A stretch of DNA of 64,000 nucleotides from Burkholderia sp. 8Y (GTDB lineage Bacteria > Pseudomonadota > Gammaproteobacteria > Burkholderiales > Burkholderiaceae), in assembly GCF_902506145.1 (NCBI RefSeq), contig NZ_LR733519.1, forward strand, positions 2,299,451 to 2,363,450, written 5' to 3'. Made by a program: the position numbers and the translations under genes. A model generated the notes under the pieces. It saw only the letters and a list, made by a program, of their open reading frames with translations, was not told where the DNA came from and did not search any database. Position 1 is the stretch's first letter. Every line of letters begins with the position of its first letter. This document shows, piece by piece, positions 1 to 7,815 of this stretch.

Positions 1-280
1 TGAACTTCGGCGGCACGCCCAGCACCGCTTCAGCCGCGATGTGATCGGTGAAAAAGTAGGTCGTCGTGATCGCGAACGTATCGGCATTGTCCACGGACGC
101 GCCCGCATTCGACTCGGTCATCGTCTGACCCAGCGCGTTGATCTTGAACGGGCCGCTGGAATCCTGCGGCGCGAAGTGCATCCACCCCGCGTTGACGACG
201 ACATTTCCCGCCGCCTGTGCGTGAGCGCCGCTGACACACAACGCCGCGGCGGCCGCACACGCGATTTGCTTCGTTTTCAT
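1..280 (-). CDS. ompW: OmpW-family outer membrane protein, 5' part only
   Basis: The reading frame runs off the left edge, so only about 93 N-terminal residues are visible. It starts at the ATG at 278-280 behind an AAGAAG sequence. Residues 1-21 are a typical Sec signal peptide (basic MKTK, alanine-rich core, cleavage after AHA). The mature start has the OmpW pattern: a short strand with GWMHFAP, then a TYFFTDHIAAEAVLG strand matching the family's conserved transmembrane hairpin. OmpW proteins are eight-stranded beta-barrels with a small hydrophobic channel. It lies in the same direction as the two genes upstream but with its own gap of about 90 bases. The family call rests on these short motifs alone. 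Confidence 0.75.
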   Translation of the reverse strand, partial: MKTKQIACAAAAALCVSGAHAQAAGNVVVNAGWMHFAPQDSSGPFKINALGQTMTESNAGASVDNADTFAITTTYFFTDHIAAEAVLGVPPKF

Positions 281-372
281 TCTTCTTGTCCAGATAGGGT
301 ACAGGCGCCGTGCACGCGTCCTCGCGCTGCACGGACCATCAATTGCGGTAACGGGCGATGCTCGCGGCGCGG

Positions 373-1143
373 TTACAGGCAGCAGTCGAGGCTCATCTTG
401 AAGTACTCGTAGCTCATCGCGATGCTGCGTTTGACCGCATGCACTTCATCGACGCCCGGCGCATTGCCGAGCAGCGTCGCGACGATTTCGAGGGCTTCCC
501 ACGGATGCGCGTCGTCGTAATGCGCGTGCAGGCTGAGCCAGCGCATCGCCTTGCGGCGAATCGACACCGGGAAGCTGTTCGCGTAGGTGTCCGTGCTGCA
601 CACCAACGTGGACCATTCGCCGGTCACGCCTTCGATCGCGAAGTTGGTCGCCGCGATGCTCGCCGCGAGCGCGTCCGTGCTGCTGCTCTTCCAGCACCAG
701 TGGCTGAGCGCATAAGCGAGCGACGGACCGTTGGCCTTCATCAGGTCGCGCTTGCTCACATCGTGCGCGGCGGCCCAGTCGACCCAGTAATCGGCGTGAT
801 TCTGCTCGACGCGGATGTTGCGCGTCAGATAACGCCGCGCCAGGTCTTCGCCGCGCGAATGCCCGTAGCGGACCTTCTGGAGGTTCATCGCCATGTATTG
901 CGGAAACTGCTCGACGACGGGCCATCCGTTGACGAGGAACGCTTCCGCCTGACGCGGCTCGAGCTTGGCTTCGCGCATCGCCGCGAAAATGGGATGCGTG
1001 ACGACGGCCAGCTTCGCTTCTTTGGTCTCGGCCAGCACATCGCCGAGCCAGGCCGGGTAACTCGCGATGTCCTTCAAATCGCCCACCCGCTGAAAAGTCG
1101 GATCCAACGTGTTCTCCTGATTAGATGTTGATGTGTTCGACAT
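373..1143 (-). CDS. Heme-oxygenase-like (TenA/PqqC fold) putative diiron oxygenase
   Basis: This 256-residue all-helical protein belongs to the TenA/PqqC/CADD structural superfamily. In-sequence candidates for a diiron site are E78, E113-x2-H116, E171 and the helix motif H206-x3-D210-x2-H213. This spacing matches heme-oxygenase-like diiron oxidases (HDOs) such as CADD and UndA, rather than thiaminase TenA, which has no metal. The substrate is unknown. I chose the ATG at 1141-1143 (MSNTSTSN) over an upstream in-frame ATG at 1171-1173. The chosen start lies 23 bases inside the end of the upstream GGDEF-EAL gene, so the two are probably translationally coupled. The databases often call such proteins 'TenA family transcriptional regulator'; nothing here supports DNA binding. 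Confidence 0.7.
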   Translation of the reverse strand: MSNTSTSNQENTLDPTFQRVGDLKDIASYPAWLGDVLAETKEAKLAVVTHPIFAAMREAKLEPRQAEAFLVNGWPVVEQFPQYMAMNLQKVRYGHSRGEDLARRYLTRNIRVEQNHADYWVDWAAAHDVSKRDLMKANGPSLAYALSHWCWKSSSTDALAASIAATNFAIEGVTGEWSTLVCSTDTYANSFPVSIRRKAMRWLSLHAHYDDAHPWEALEIVATLLGNAPGVDEVHAVKRSIAMSYEYFKMSLDCCL

Positions 1144-3544
1144 GCTGTGCCCAAGGCGCGGGGCGCCCAACATGAAACCCTTGAACGAAATCGACGCCCA
1201 TCTCGCGCAACGCGCGCAGAATCGCTTCGCTTTCGACGTATTCCGCGATCGTCAGACGGCCCATGGAATGGCCGATGTCGTTGATCGCGGCGACCATATC
1301 GCGATTAACGGCATCTTTGAGCATGTCCTTGATGAAACCGCCGTCGATCTTGATGTAGTCCACCGGCAAGTGCTTCAGATAGCCGAACGACGACATGCCC
1401 GCGCCGAAGTCGTCGAGCGCGAACTTGCAGCCGCGCTTCTTCAACTCGCGGATAAAGCGCGCGGCTGCCGCGAGATTGGCGACGGCGGTGGTTTCGGTCA
1501 CTTCGAAGCAGATCGCGGACGGCGCGACGCCGCTTATCGCGAACTGCTCGTTGAGAAATTGGAGGAAGCGTTCGTCGCCGATCGACGCACCCGACAGATT
1601 GATCGCGTACTGGAGGCGCTCGGTCGGTGGCGTGCAGGCGAGCGTTGCAAACACCGCGCGCACGACCCAGCGGTCGATGGCGGACATCAGCCCGTAGCGT
1701 TCGGCGGCGGGCATGAAGAGTCCCGGCGGGACGATATCGCCGCGTTCGCCGACCATGCGCAGCAGAATTTCCATGTGCCGGGTCGCGCCTTCGCGGCGGC
1801 CCGCTCGCGGGTTCGCGGCCTGGATTTCCTGCGCGTAGAGGCAGAAGCGGTCGTTCGCGAGCGCGTCCTTGATGCGTCCGCACCACGACATTTCGCTCGC
1901 GTGGCGCGTCAGTTCCTTGTCGCCGGGCACCGCGAGATGCACGCGGTCGCGGCCGCGCTCTTTCGCGAGATAGCAGGCAATGTCGCCGTAGCGCATCGCG
2001 GTTTCGACATCGAGCCCGTTTTGCCGCAGATCGACCACGCCGATGCTCACGCTCGTCGACAGGCGATGCGTCTCCCACGACCACTCGAACGCCGCGACAT
2101 CCTGTCGAAGCCGCTCCGCGATCTGCATCGCGTCGTGCTTGTCGCAACTGCAGAGCAGCGCGCCGAATTCGTCGCCGCCCAGACGGCCGAGCACGTCGTC
2201 GTCGCGCAGACATTGTTCGATGAAGAGCGCGACTTCGCGCAGCATCGCGTCGCCGGCGGCGTGGCCGTACGTGTCGTTGACGACCTTGAACTGGTCGAGG
2301 TCGAGCATCATCAGCATCTGCGCGCGATGCGAGTCGTCCATATCCGACTCGGGATCGAGCGCGGTGCTGAGGCGCCGTTCGAATTCCGTGCGATTCAGCA
2401 GTCCGGTCAGGCCGTCGTGCGTCGCCTGCCACGCGAGATTCGAGACGTACTCGCGCTCGCGCGTCATGTTTCTCAGCAGCAGGACGACGCCCGTCAGCGT
2501 ATCGGAGGTATCGCGCACGACCGACGTGATTGCCTGCACGACGATATCGACGCCCAGCGCGTTGGTCAGAATCAAATCGCCGCCGGCTTCGTCCGGCTCC
2601 GCGCCCTTGAGCGCCTCGTCGATCACATCGACGGGACGGCGATCCCATTCGCGCGCCACGGTGACGAGCGCGCCCAGCGGCCGGTTCACGCACGCGGCGG
2701 CTTCGCGGCAAAAGAGTCGCTCGGCGGCCGGGTTGATGAATTCGACGAGCCCCGACGGCCCCACCGAAATGACCGCCTCGCCGATGGAGCCGAGCGTCGC
2801 CTTCGCGCGCGCCTCGCTTCGGCGCAGCGCGTTCTCGGTCTCGAGCCGTGCGGTGATGAAGCGTCGCGCATACCAGCCCGACAGGCACACGAGCAGGACC
2901 GCGACCACGACGTTCACGGTGAAAAGAAGCATCGCGGTCTGACGGAACGCGGAGCCGAGCACATCGGCGAACGCGCGCGAGATCGGCGCGATCGAACCGT
3001 TGATATTCCAGACTTCGTTGGTGAGCCGGTCCACGTCGGCGTGACCGGAAGGGCCGCGCTGGACGGCGGCGCGCAGCTTCCTGCCCGCATCGGTCAACTG
3101 GTCCACGAGCAGGTCGCCCGCCGTCCAGTACGCCACCGCTTCCTGGAAGTAGCTCGCGCGCCGGAACGTGCGGAACACCCAGATCACCGCGCCGACATCG
3201 GCGGGATAGACGCCGCTCGTGAGCAGCGCGGCACGCGCGGCGGGCACGTCCGGTTCGGGTAGGTCGAGCGCGAGCCTCGCGCGCTTCAGGCTGAGCGGAT
3301 AGGCGATCGCGTCTTCGTATTGACGGAACGCCTGTTCGTCGCCGGTCTGCGCATAGCGCACGAGATAGAAGACGGCGTCCTTCTGTCCTTTGGACCAGGT
3401 GCTTTCACCGCCGATATACGCGCGCACTGACGACATGATCGCCAGACTCGTGGCCGCCATCGCCAAAAGGGAGATGACGACCGCGAGAAACGGCCATATC
3501 GTGTTGAATAATTGCCGGTTTGTCGTCTTGGGGGCAACGCGCAT
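1121..3544 (-). CDS. Membrane PAS-GGDEF-EAL cyclic-di-GMP enzyme
   Basis: 807 residues. Membrane segments at about 15-38 and 203-222 flank a periplasmic sensor region. A PAS domain (about 245-360) is followed by GGDEF (about 375-540) and EAL (about 555-800). The GGDEF motif is intact at 456-460, with an RxxD inhibitory site at 447-450. The EAL signature reads EIL (592-594), a common active variant, and the other catalytic residues are visible: N649, E681, D711/D712, K732, E768 and Q788. It could therefore both make and degrade cyclic di-GMP, with c-di-GMP feedback on the cyclase. A GAAGG ribosome site precedes the ATG at 3542-3544. Its 3' end overlaps the HDO-like gene, an unusual partner. 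Confidence 0.9.
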   Translation of the reverse strand: MRVAPKTTNRQLFNTIWPFLAVVISLLAMAATSLAIMSSVRAYIGGESTWSKGQKDAVFYLVRYAQTGDEQAFRQYEDAIAYPLSLKRARLALDLPEPDVPAARAALLTSGVYPADVGAVIWVFRTFRRASYFQEAVAYWTAGDLLVDQLTDAGRKLRAAVQRGPSGHADVDRLTNEVWNINGSIAPISRAFADVLGSAFRQTAMLLFTVNVVVAVLLVCLSGWYARRFITARLETENALRRSEARAKATLGSIGEAVISVGPSGLVEFINPAAERLFCREAAACVNRPLGALVTVAREWDRRPVDVIDEALKGAEPDEAGGDLILTNALGVDIVVQAITSVVRDTSDTLTGVVLLLRNMTREREYVSNLAWQATHDGLTGLLNRTEFERRLSTALDPESDMDDSHRAQMLMMLDLDQFKVVNDTYGHAAGDAMLREVALFIEQCLRDDDVLGRLGGDEFGALLCSCDKHDAMQIAERLRQDVAAFEWSWETHRLSTSVSIGVVDLRQNGLDVETAMRYGDIACYLAKERGRDRVHLAVPGDKELTRHASEMSWCGRIKDALANDRFCLYAQEIQAANPRAGRREGATRHMEILLRMVGERGDIVPPGLFMPAAERYGLMSAIDRWVVRAVFATLACTPPTERLQYAINLSGASIGDERFLQFLNEQFAISGVAPSAICFEVTETTAVANLAAAARFIRELKKRGCKFALDDFGAGMSSFGYLKHLPVDYIKIDGGFIKDMLKDAVNRDMVAAINDIGHSMGRLTIAEYVESEAILRALREMGVDFVQGFHVGRPAPWAQHVEHINI

Positions 3545-3757
3545 GTTTACCTTCTTGTTGTTCGCTTAGGTACGACTGGAACGCTGCGACTGCGGGCCCG
3601 AGTTCCACGACCACGCGACCGGACGATCCGGATAACCCACTCTCTTCCGGAATATCGGCAGCGGACGCCGGGGCTTGAGGGCAGGCGTCGTTAAGCAAAC
3701 GTTTGGCGCGTTGAATGTTAATTATCGAATAGCCGTAGCCGATAAAAGACGGTGAGG

Positions 3758-3785
3758 TAAAAAGGACGTTCGCCCTCGGGCGAAC
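3758..3785 (-). terminator. Intrinsic terminator of the small gene ending at 3799
   Basis: On the minus strand, GTTCGCC and GGCGAAC form a seven-pair stem around a CGAG loop, followed four bases later by TTTTT. It starts 13 bases after the stop codon of the 3799-4017 gene. Confidence 0.6.
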
Positions 3786-3798
3786 CGGAAATTATCGA

Positions 3799-4017
3799 TC
3801 AACCGCGCGTGTCGATCCACTCGCGGGCCCATCGGCGCGAGTATTCGACGGCGTCGGTCTCGTTCGAGAAGTAGTCGAGCGAATAGAAGCGATACTGCGC
3901 GTCGCTCTCAGTAGTGGAGGCGCGCTCGAGAAGCAGATCGGCGGAAAAGGTTTGGTCGCGCAGCGGATGCGCAAACGCGTGCACCGCATAACCGCGGTAG
4001 TGTTGAGTTGCATTCAT
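3799..4017 (-). CDS. Small conserved protein of unknown function
   Basis: 72 residues with no signal peptide or membrane segment. It has the form of a small alpha/beta protein: YRGY start, a middle strand region, and a C-terminal amphipathic helix (NETDAVEYSRRWAREWID). A second protein in this window (17875-18102) has the same plan: an aromatic/arginine start, then acidic residues leading into an alanine-rich helix ending AWVDE. The two look like distant members of one Burkholderiales family. The start ATG is at 4015-4017; another ATG four bases downstream is in a different frame. It has its own terminator. I do not recognise a function. Confidence 0.6.
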   Translation of the reverse strand: MNATQHYRGYAVHAFAHPLRDQTFSADLLLERASTTESDAQYRFYSLDYFSNETDAVEYSRRWAREWIDTRG

Positions 4018-4180
4018 TTTAATTTTAAGGTCGTGGGCTTTTTCGTCGATGCGGAAAAGCCGGAGGACAAAACGTCCTCGATAGACGCCAGGGAAAATCG
4101 TCTGGGCCGAAAGATCTGGCCGAAGGTGGCCGAGAGATAAGCGGGGGACGGAGAAAGGCGAAGAAGCGAGGAAAGCGGAT

Positions 4181-4208
4181 AAAACGCGGGGGCCCTGTGG
4201 CCCCCGCG
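4181..4208 (-). terminator. Intrinsic terminator of the cold-shock gene
   Basis: A perfect ten-pair GC stem (arms 4185-4194 and 4199-4208) with a four-base loop is followed on the minus strand by TTTTA. It sits 36 bases after the cold-shock stop codon. Confidence 0.85.
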
Positions 4209-4244
4209 CATGCTACGAATTACTGCGTGCTACTGAATCAAGAC

Positions 4245-4448
4245 TTACAGCGGCTTGATGTTCGAAGCTTGCATGCCCTTCGGGCCGCGCTTCGTTTCAA
4301 AGCTCACCTTTTGGCCTTCGGCCAGGGTCTTGAAGCCGTCGGCGCGAATCTCCGAGAAATGCGCGAAGAGGTCGTCGCCACCATTGTCGGGGGTGATGAA
4401 GCCGAAGCCCTTGGTGTCGTTAAACCATTTGACAGTACCGGTGTCCAT
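4245..4448 (-). CDS. cspA: CspA-family cold-shock protein
   Basis: 67 residues making one complete cold-shock (OB-fold) domain. The RNP1-like motif KGFGFI and RNP2-like motif DLFAHFS are present, with the [10 protein letters not shown] start typical of beta-proteobacterial Csp proteins. These bind single-stranded nucleic acid and act as RNA chaperones. I chose the ATG at 4446-4448; the frame extends upstream to 4610, but that part is the transcript leader and encodes no conserved residues. A strong promoter about 130 bases upstream (4582-4610) gives the long untranslated leader usual for cold-regulated csp genes, and the gene ends in its own terminator, so it is monocistronic. Which csp paralog it is cannot be told from sequence alone. 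Confidence 0.95.
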   Translation of the reverse strand: MDTGTVKWFNDTKGFGFITPDNGGDDLFAHFSEIRADGFKTLAEGQKVSFETKRGPKGMQASNIKPL

Positions 4449-4581
4449 GAAAATCCTGAAATAAAAATTGAAGTTGCTCGAAACGAGCGGGGTGAAGCGG
4501 CAAGGAGGGAGTGGACAACGAATACCGGAACAAACTCGGACTATTGATGAGCAGCAATCGACTTCTTGTACTTCAAGCGTC

Positions 4582-4610
4582 ATTATGCCAAACCCAATCG
4601 AATCAGTCAA
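4582..4610 (-). promoter_or_regulatory. Sigma-70 promoter of the cold-shock gene
   Basis: On the minus strand, TTGACT and CATAAT are separated by exactly 17 bases. Transcription would begin near 4575, giving a leader of roughly 125 bases before the csp ATG, a size typical of csp transcripts. Confidence 0.7.
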
Positions 4611-4683
4611 CTATTTCTTCGATCAATTTGATAAGGATGCCCGGCCGCGCAAATAAACGGCCGAGCTGACGCTCTCGATGCCG

Positions 4684-5607
4684 TTACAGCGGGGTCTTCT
4701 TCGTGCCCGTCACGCCAGTTGTGCCTTCGAGGTCCGTGGTCGTGCCTGCCACTCCGGTGGTGGCGCCCGGCACGCCGGTCGTCGTGCCTTCCACGCCTGC
4801 GGTGCGTTCCACTTCCACTTCAGTGCCGCGGACGGTATCTGTGATCGTCTCGGTCCGGTTGGAGCTTTCCTTGCCGACAACCACTTCCTCGACGACGCGC
4901 GCCGTCTTCGCCACGACCGCTTGTTCAGCCGTTTCCTTAATCTCGACGAAGCCTTCCTTCAGATCCGCCGCCGTCGCGGGACGATCCACTGCGCGGCGTT
5001 CGATGCTCGCGTGCTCTTCATGCAGGTTCACGGACTCGCTGACCGGCGTTTCCGTCAGACGCGAATACACGCGCACGCCGCCGGTCTGCACTTCGCGCTT
5101 GCCGACTTCCAGCGACTCCTGCACGACCGGGAACGCCTGGCGCTCCGCTGCGATTTCGTCTGCGGTGTAAGCGGGCGCATTTCGGTCGTAGCTGCTGTAG
5201 CCCGTGTTGCGCCACTGCGCGACACGCGAGTCGATGTCGATTGCGCCCGCCGCATAGAGCGCGTCGCGCACGCGTTCGGTCGCCGTTCCATCCGGTACGT
5301 CCACCGACAGCAATGCGCTGCCGCGTCGCACCGCTTCCTGATAATGACCGATCTCTTCGGGACGGTCGTCGTCGCCGAACAGGTTTTTGAAGAAGTGTTC
5401 GATGCGGCCCATCGCGCCTTCGTTCGCCTCGCCGACGGGACGGTCCGTCGAGAGATCGGTCGTGGCGGCGCCGGTCGTCATCGACGAGCTTGCGTCGTTC
5501 GAGTGCACGCTCATGTCTGTGCGCGCGATGCCTTCTGCTTCGAGGCGGGTCTGAGCGAGTTCGGCATCCTGAAGCGTATTGAATACACCAATGATAGTCT
5601 GAGTCAT
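4684..5607 (-). CDS. YsnF/DUF2382 stress protein with N-terminal flexible-linker domain and C-terminal repeats
   Basis: 307 residues, cytoplasmic. The N-terminus (MTQTIIGVFNTLQDAELAQ) is the general-stress GsiB/YflT-like domain seen in Bacillus YsnF-type proteins. Residues about 155-265 form a DUF2382 domain with the pattern ERQAFPVVQESLEVGKREV...GGVRVYSR. The last 35 or so residues are a low-complexity tandem repeat of the type TTGVxGT/TTDLEGT, encoded by near-repeats at about 4700-4800. The ATG at 5605-5607 has a GGAGAT ribosome site; the frame extends to 5754 without support. Next to it lies a second DUF2382 gene in the same direction. Members are usually stress induced, and their molecular function is unknown. 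Confidence 0.8.
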   Translation of the reverse strand: MTQTIIGVFNTLQDAELAQTRLEAEGIARTDMSVHSNDASSSMTTGAATTDLSTDRPVGEANEGAMGRIEHFFKNLFGDDDRPEEIGHYQEAVRRGSALLSVDVPDGTATERVRDALYAAGAIDIDSRVAQWRNTGYSSYDRNAPAYTADEIAAERQAFPVVQESLEVGKREVQTGGVRVYSRLTETPVSESVNLHEEHASIERRAVDRPATAADLKEGFVEIKETAEQAVVAKTARVVEEVVVGKESSNRTETITDTVRGTEVEVERTAGVEGTTTGVPGATTGVAGTTTDLEGTTGVTGTKKTPL

Positions 5608-5692
5608 AGCAGCATCTCCGAGAAAAAGGCGTACGCAAGCCGGGAATAAAGCGCGTGCGATGGTAAGCGCAACGGGCGTTCCCGCGCGTGCC

Positions 5693-6133
5693 TCAGCTTG
5701 CTTGCGGATCGGGCTTCCATTCGCCGTCCGGCCCTTCGCGCCGTTCCACGACAAGTTCTTCGGAGTTCACGAGGACTTGATGCACCACGTCCTCTTGCGT
5801 CTCGGTCGTCTTGACGTACACCTCTTCTTTCAACGTCAGTTGCATTCTGACCACCGGCACGTATTCGTATACCGGAATGACGAGCGTATCGCCTTCGCGG
5901 CGCGGTTCGCTGCGCTCCTCGACCGGACGATTCACCGCGACGCGTCTCACTTCCACTTGCTGCGTGGCGAGCCGCATCGAGACCGGCTGCATTTCCTCAT
6001 GCACGACCTTGCGCACGCGCACGGAGCCGGTCTCGGTCGTGCGCACGCCGACCGCGAGTTCTTCCTGCACGGCAGACAGGCGCACTTCTTCCGAAGGCTG
6101 CGGGACATTGCGGGGTGTTTCGTCTGCGTTCAT
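5693..6133 (-). CDS. DUF2382 (YsnF-type) protein
   Basis: 146 residues that are essentially one DUF2382 domain: RLSAVQEELAVGVRTTETGSVRV in the first half, and a second repeat ending in VVHQVLVNSEELVVERR. I chose the start at 6131-6133 (MNADETPRN) because GGAGAAG lies just upstream of it; an in-frame ATG 12 bases further up is possible. It precedes the longer YsnF-like gene by about 85 bases on the same strand, so they may be co-transcribed. Burkholderiales often place these genes next to small heat-shock genes, as here. Function unknown, and I infer a stress role from context. Confidence 0.75.
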   Translation of the reverse strand: MNADETPRNVPQPSEEVRLSAVQEELAVGVRTTETGSVRVRKVVHEEMQPVSMRLATQQVEVRRVAVNRPVEERSEPRREGDTLVIPVYEYVPVVRMQLTLKEEVYVKTTETQEDVVHQVLVNSEELVVERREGPDGEWKPDPQAS

Positions 6134-6274
6134 CGGCTTCTCCATCGCGAGTGCGCGGGACGCTGATTCGCCCGCTCGAAGACGGCCGCCGTTCGCGGAA
6201 CGCGCGGCGGCCATCTGAGCAATGGAACGCGCAAGCACTGTGCCGCTGTGACTCGCCCGCAAGCCGATGCGCAG

Positions 6275-6658
6275 TCAGTGTATCGGCGCGACCGTCCCGA
6301 GCTTCTCGGCGAGCATCCTTTCGTACACGCCGAAATGCAGGTCCACTTCTTCCTGCGTGACCGTCTGAACGAAGAGGTTGATCTGCTCCGGCATCAGTCC
6401 GAACACGGTGGCGAGAGCGGCTTCCAGTTGCGGCGCGCATACGCGGTCTTCGGCTACCGTGGTTCCCACGGTGATGTCGTACACCTTCTCGTGCCGAAAG
6501 ACGATTTCCACGATCCTCGCCCGCGCGCTCATGTTCTGGTCTACCGCGAGGCGAGCGACTTCCGCCATCTGATGCATGATCTCGGTGGGAAAGCCCCGGG
6601 TCGAACGCAGCTTGATGCGATGTCGTCCGAGCGTTTTCCAGTCGGTATCGAATTCCAC
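6275..6658 (-). CDS. Conserved hypothetical protein
   Basis: 127 residues starting with GTG at 6656-6658, with AAGGAG eight bases upstream; an overlapping ATG just before it is in another frame. It has no signal peptide or membrane segment. Secondary structure looks alpha/beta: a DVR-like beta start (RHRIKLRSTRGF), a helix, then VEIVFRHEKVYDITV, and a C-terminal region rich in E, L and V. I do not recognise the family. It is divergent from the small heat-shock operon across about 235 bases and lies upstream of the DUF2382 genes in the same direction, so a stress-related role is a contextual guess only. Confidence 0.6.
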   Translation of the reverse strand: MEFDTDWKTLGRHRIKLRSTRGFPTEIMHQMAEVARLAVDQNMSARARIVEIVFRHEKVYDITVGTTVAEDRVCAPQLEAALATVFGLMPEQINLFVQTVTQEEVDLHFGVYERMLAEKLGTVAPIH

Positions 6659-6738
6659 GACATTCTCCTTGTGACCTGGTGCGCGGATGGTATGGGCGAC
6701 GCCTCCGTTTTCAAGCCTGAGAAGAACAAGCTCGCCCC

Positions 6739-6767
6739 CTTGAAAATTGCGCGAGCTTTAATATATT
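6739..6767 (+). promoter_or_regulatory. Probable promoter of the small heat-shock genes
   Basis: TTGAAA at 6740-6745 and TATATT at 6762-6767 are 16 bases apart. The upstream box reads CCCCCTTGAAA, which matches the heat-shock sigma-32 minus-35 consensus, but the usual C-rich sigma-32 minus-10 is absent. It may be a sigma-70 promoter or a weak sigma-32 one. The ATG it would serve is at 6896. Confidence 0.4.
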
Positions 6768-6895
6768 GGCCTCGTAAAGCGTGAAGGCAGCCGCTCGCAA
6801 TGGGCGCTGCGTGTTCCAACCTTAATTGTCCGCGGCATGGGGCAGCTAAGCTGAAGCGCATCGAGCTTCCCTCCTGCCGCCAGAGGAGAGCAAAA

Positions 6896-7336
6896 ATGAA
6901 CGAAGCTTTCACTGGAGCGGATCTCTTCAGCGACTTGGAAAGATTGCAGCGGCAACTGTCCAGCGTGTTCGACGGCTTCCCGAGAAGCCTGCGTTCGAGC
7001 CGCCCGGGCGTGTTCCCGCCCATCAACATCGGCTCGACCGATGACACCATCGAAATCGTTGCGTTCGCGCCGGGGCTTGATGCGAGCAAGCTCGATATCA
7101 GCATCGACAAGGGCCTGCTCAACATTGCCGGCGAACGCGTGACGCGCGACGGCGACTTGCCCGAAGGTGCGCGCGAGTATGCGCAGGAGCGGTTCGACGG
7201 CGCTTTCCGGCGCGTGATCGAACTGCCGCAGCAGGCGGACCCGGACAAGGTGCAGGCGCGTTATGTCGATGGCTGTTTGCTGATTTCGGTCGGCAAGCGG
7301 GAGGCATCGAAACCGCGTGCCATTACCGTGCAATGA
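6896..7336 (+). CDS. Small heat-shock protein (Hsp20 family)
   Basis: 146 residues with an alpha-crystallin domain at about 45-138: PPINIGSTDDTIEIVAFAPGL, the LDISIDKGLLNIAGER strand pair, and the C-terminal YVDGCLLISVGKRE strand. These are ATP-independent holdases that bind unfolding proteins. The start ATG at 6896 follows AGAGGAGAG; an upstream ATG at 6800 is in frame but the extra residues are not conserved in character. The next gene, another Hsp20, begins 32 bases after the stop, so the two form an operon and could make hetero-oligomers, as the paired Hsp20 proteins of other proteobacteria do. A C-terminal IxI/V-type motif is weak here. Confidence 0.9.
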   Translation: MNEAFTGADLFSDLERLQRQLSSVFDGFPRSLRSSRPGVFPPINIGSTDDTIEIVAFAPGLDASKLDISIDKGLLNIAGERVTRDGDLPEGAREYAQERFDGAFRRVIELPQQADPDKVQARYVDGCLLISVGKREASKPRAITVQ

Positions 7337-7368
7337 ATCGTGGAGTAATCAAAGCAAGAGGTGACACC

Positions 7369-7776
7369 ATGAGCGACACCACGCAAATCGCGGAACGCGA
7401 ACACGGCGCTGTGGCTCGTCAGGCGTCCAGCCGGGAACAGCGCCGGATGACGCTTGCGCCGAGCGTCGATATCGTCGAGGACATGCACGCCGTCACTGTG
7501 TGGGCGGACCTGCCCGGCGTATCGAAGGACCGGCTCGATGTGAAGGTGCACGACGGCAGTCTGATCATCGAAGGGGAGTCGGTCGTGCCGGTGCCGTCCA
7601 ATCTGCGGCTCGCGCACGCGGAAGTTCGCGCGCCGTATTTCTCGCGCACGTTCACCGTGAGCGATGACTTCGACACATCGAAGATCGAAGCGACGCTCAA
7701 GGACGGCGTGCTGAAGCTGACGCTGCCGCGCCGCGAGGAAGCCAAGCCGCGACGCATCGAAGTAACCGCCGCGTGA
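7369..7776 (+). CDS. Small heat-shock protein (Hsp20 family), second copy
   Basis: 135 residues with an alpha-crystallin domain at about 28-130. Recognisable elements are LAPSVDIVEDMHAVTVWADLPGV, the strand pair LDVKVHDGSLIIEGE, and the C-terminal LKDGVLKLTLPR followed by a PRRIEV tail, an IxV-type anchor. It is a distinct paralog rather than a copy of the upstream gene. An ATG at 7333 overlaps the upstream stop codon and is in frame, but the ATG at 7369 has AAGAGGTG at the right distance, so I prefer it. A GC-rich hairpin follows at 7785-7809. Confidence 0.9.
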   Translation: MSDTTQIAEREHGAVARQASSREQRRMTLAPSVDIVEDMHAVTVWADLPGVSKDRLDVKVHDGSLIIEGESVVPVPSNLRLAHAEVRAPYFSRTFTVSDDFDTSKIEATLKDGVLKLTLPRREEAKPRRIEVTAA

Positions 7777-7784
7777 TGCGGTGG

Positions 7785-7809
7785 CGGGGCCGGCGCAACG
7801 CTGGCCCCG
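7785..7809. terminator. GC-rich hairpin between convergent hsp20 and histidine kinase genes
   Basis: CGGGGCC (7785-7791) pairs with GGCCCCG (7803-7809), and the inner bases pair further around a CAA loop, giving an eleven-pair stem. There is no T tract on either side, so it may stabilise or delimit the two convergent transcripts rather than act as a classical intrinsic terminator. Confidence 0.4.
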
Positions 7810-7815
7810 TGGCGT

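Noticed and set aside
30..332. A 100-codon minus-strand frame at the left edge
   Set aside because: It is out of frame with the OmpW-type signal peptide and beta-strand sequence that reads through to base 1.
1133..3262. A 709-codon plus-strand frame opposite the GGDEF-EAL gene
   Set aside because: Composition is arginine and histidine rich without motifs; the minus strand carries all catalytic residues of GGDEF and EAL.
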